A stretch of DNA of 64,000 bases, from positions 1,146,001 to 1,210,000 of the forward strand of contig LSRY02000029.1 in the NCBI GenBank assembly GCA_001643675.2, in the 5' to 3' direction. The DNA comes from Monocercomonoides exilis (taxonomy: Eukaryota; Preaxostyla; Oxymonadida; Polymastigidae). A model generated the notes under the pieces. It searched no databases. It was not told the DNA's origin and saw only the letters and a list, made by a program, of their open reading frames with translations. Every line of letters begins with the position of its first letter. Within the stretch, counting starts at the first letter, position 1. Below are positions 62,401 to 64,000 of this stretch, one piece after another. Made by a program: the position numbers and the translations under genes.

Positions 62401-64000
62401 ATTCACATTTAAGTTAAGCATTTAATACGTTTGGAACTATTTTCAAACATAATTCATTCCAAGAAGTGTTTTATTGAAATTGAAGGATAATGAATATTCA
62501 GTTGAATGATATTTGAAGCAGAGATGTGTGATTTTCTAATTTTGTTGAAAATGTTCAACTTATTTAACATTTCTAACCAAGATCTTTAATTGATTGACTA
62601 AAAATACAATGGAAAATAAATTTATTTTTAAATAAACAAATATGAACTGCAAACCTTATATGTAGTTTGCTAGATATCAATGGAACAGCTGCTCTCATTT
62701 GAAATTTTCTTTGATGCGATAAAGAATGATTTCGGAGAAGAAAGGGATGGAAGGATTTGTTCGAAGAATTCTTGAACTTGGTGCAACGAAGAACTGGAAA
62801 GAAGGAAAGCTTTAAAGAGTAACTTTATTATAAAGATGGAAATTACAACTGGTTTTGAAAAAACGCAAACATTTTTGTGTCACTTTTGATTTAACGAAAA
62901 TGATGATTAAACAAAAAATGAAACATAAAAACTCTTCATGAACGTAGTATTTGATGATTCTTTGTTGTTTTTTGCATGACAATGAGGTTCTTAATAATTT
63001 GACTTCTATTTCATCAGATACTTCAAAGTTTTCTGAATGTTCCTATTTAAGTGTAGTGAAACATGAAAAAGAAAGCGAAATATAAATTATTATCCAATTA
63101 ATGCATGAAAATAAGATTCAATAATTGCAAAATACACATATAAATATAATAAACATTACATCAAATTATTAGAAAGAATAAATATTTGTGTGTACTTATT
63201 TGTGAATTTTTACAAAATTGAAAAAAAAAAGAAATAAATTTGGAATATTGAATTTCAATTGAAAGATCCAAGTGATAAAACTTTACACAACTTTTTCAAA
63301 AATTGATTGTTTCTGAAATAAAATAAAAATATGAACAAATTGAATTTAAAAAGAAAAAATAAATTCTGTTTATAAACAAACAAAATTGATCGAAAAAGTT
63401 GGAAAGGATCTCGGATGGGAGAATTTGTATTACAATTCTTTGTTCATGATTGGTGGAACTTGCAGAAAATTGATGTATGTGTTGAAGTTTGTTATTCAAT
63501 AACATATAAATTCGATTATTTGAGATATTCAGGCCAGCTTAATCATAAGGAAAGGTTACAAATGAGTTCGATGATAACCTTGATCAAACATTTTTCAAGG
63601 AAATAATTCATTCTGAATGAAACTTTCGTTCACACAATTTGAATTAATTGAAGTTTAAACTGAATAATGCAATATGAAGTTGGAAATAAATATTGAACTT
63701 TTTGGAAGCAGTGATATTTAATTGTCAACTTATTAATGGCAAACATTTCATCGTTTATGATCTATAATTGAAAAAAAAAGAATTGAATGAAATAATAAAA
63801 ATGGATTGAATAACAAACGAAATGATTTAAGATGCAAATAAGGATGTAATTTTCTATATTCGTAAGCATTATAAATTTGCTGCGTCGATTTAATCAAGGA
63901 GATGTTTGGAAGTTGGAAAATTGAGAATGGCAAATGGGAAAAATCTTTTGTTTTAGGCGTGAATGATAATAAAGAAGCAATTAATGATGAAATATATATG
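56471..64000. other. 7.5 kb gene-poor region with scattered coding-like scraps
   Basis: No complete gene is supported. Scraps include plus-strand TDDDTENEEAITFPIQFLLE and FHANNYGDVLFERIEIIKL around 60450-60560, the opposite strand of the same place (FEKCKPVELYDFDPFKKN), and YRNCSTWNEFLTYSKMLKG near 61230. None extends beyond 80 codons without a stop, and both strands look equally coding-like at 60.5 kb, so I assign none of them. tRNA or rRNA signatures were not seen. Confidence 0.4.

Noticed and set aside
1-64000. CRISPR arrays, tRNA or rRNA genes
   Set aside because: No regularly spaced short repeats and no T-loop/anticodon-stem patterns that fold convincingly were seen; the GGTTCG occurrences near 19900, 30365 and 51770 lack the rest of a tRNA.

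Overview
The window is nuclear DNA from an AT-rich, intron-bearing protist. Twelve spliced or partly spliced genes can be modelled. They use TAA, TAG and TGA all as terminators and CAA/CAG for glutamine, so the code is standard. NPHP4 and an IQCH-like relic imply a flagellum. Long beta-helix surface proteins with a C-terminal membrane anchor, a repeated family of about 440 residues, and TTAGGG-type repeats make me think of an oxymonad metamonad such as Monocercomonoides. That assignment is inference from memory. The TAR=Gln code known from Streblomastix does not fit.

Left part (1-31.7 kb) is gene-dense. A truncated two-RRM RNA-binding gene (-) diverges from ribosomal protein eL39 (+). Next come a nine-exon nephrocystin-4 homologue (+), an apparently intact pogo-type DDE transposon (11289-13864), TBC1D5 (-), an SR-type splicing protein (-), a small unknown gene (-), an HMG-box/DEK_C-like chromatin protein (+), an F-box protein fused to a TMEM185-like membrane domain (+), the proteasome regulator PI31 (+), and a 1515-residue beta-helix surface protein (-). 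Many of these were recovered only by joining short exons across introns of 38-104 nt, with every junction checked for phase.

Middle part (31.7-43.6 kb) is a decay zone. It holds a 52-base T tract, an IQCH-like relic with many stops, one intact gene of a repeated family (35579-37024, -), a broken inverted paralogue of it (about 38.0-39.0 kb, +), a GC-richer block of disrupted reading-frame pieces (39.2-41.7 kb, -), a long TC tract, and the 3' part of a Nopp140/SRP40-type nucleolar protein.

Right part (43.6-64 kb) is gene-poor. It has a three-repeat surface protein (45599-49114), a broken GC-rich coding relic abutting about 2.7 TTAGGG repeats (52.6-53.09 kb), and a 999-residue spliced tyrosine recombinase with a C-terminal SANT/Myb-like domain (53318-56470). 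After that, about 7.5 kb shows no gene I can support.

The genes do not form a pathway. They are a housekeeping mix (translation, splicing, chromatin, trafficking, proteasome, flagellum) interspersed with surface antigen-like proteins and mobile or recombinase genes. The most distinctive items are the recombinase-SANT gene near telomere-like repeats, the intact pogo element with its own spliceosomal intron, and the frequent GTTTG 5' splice sites.
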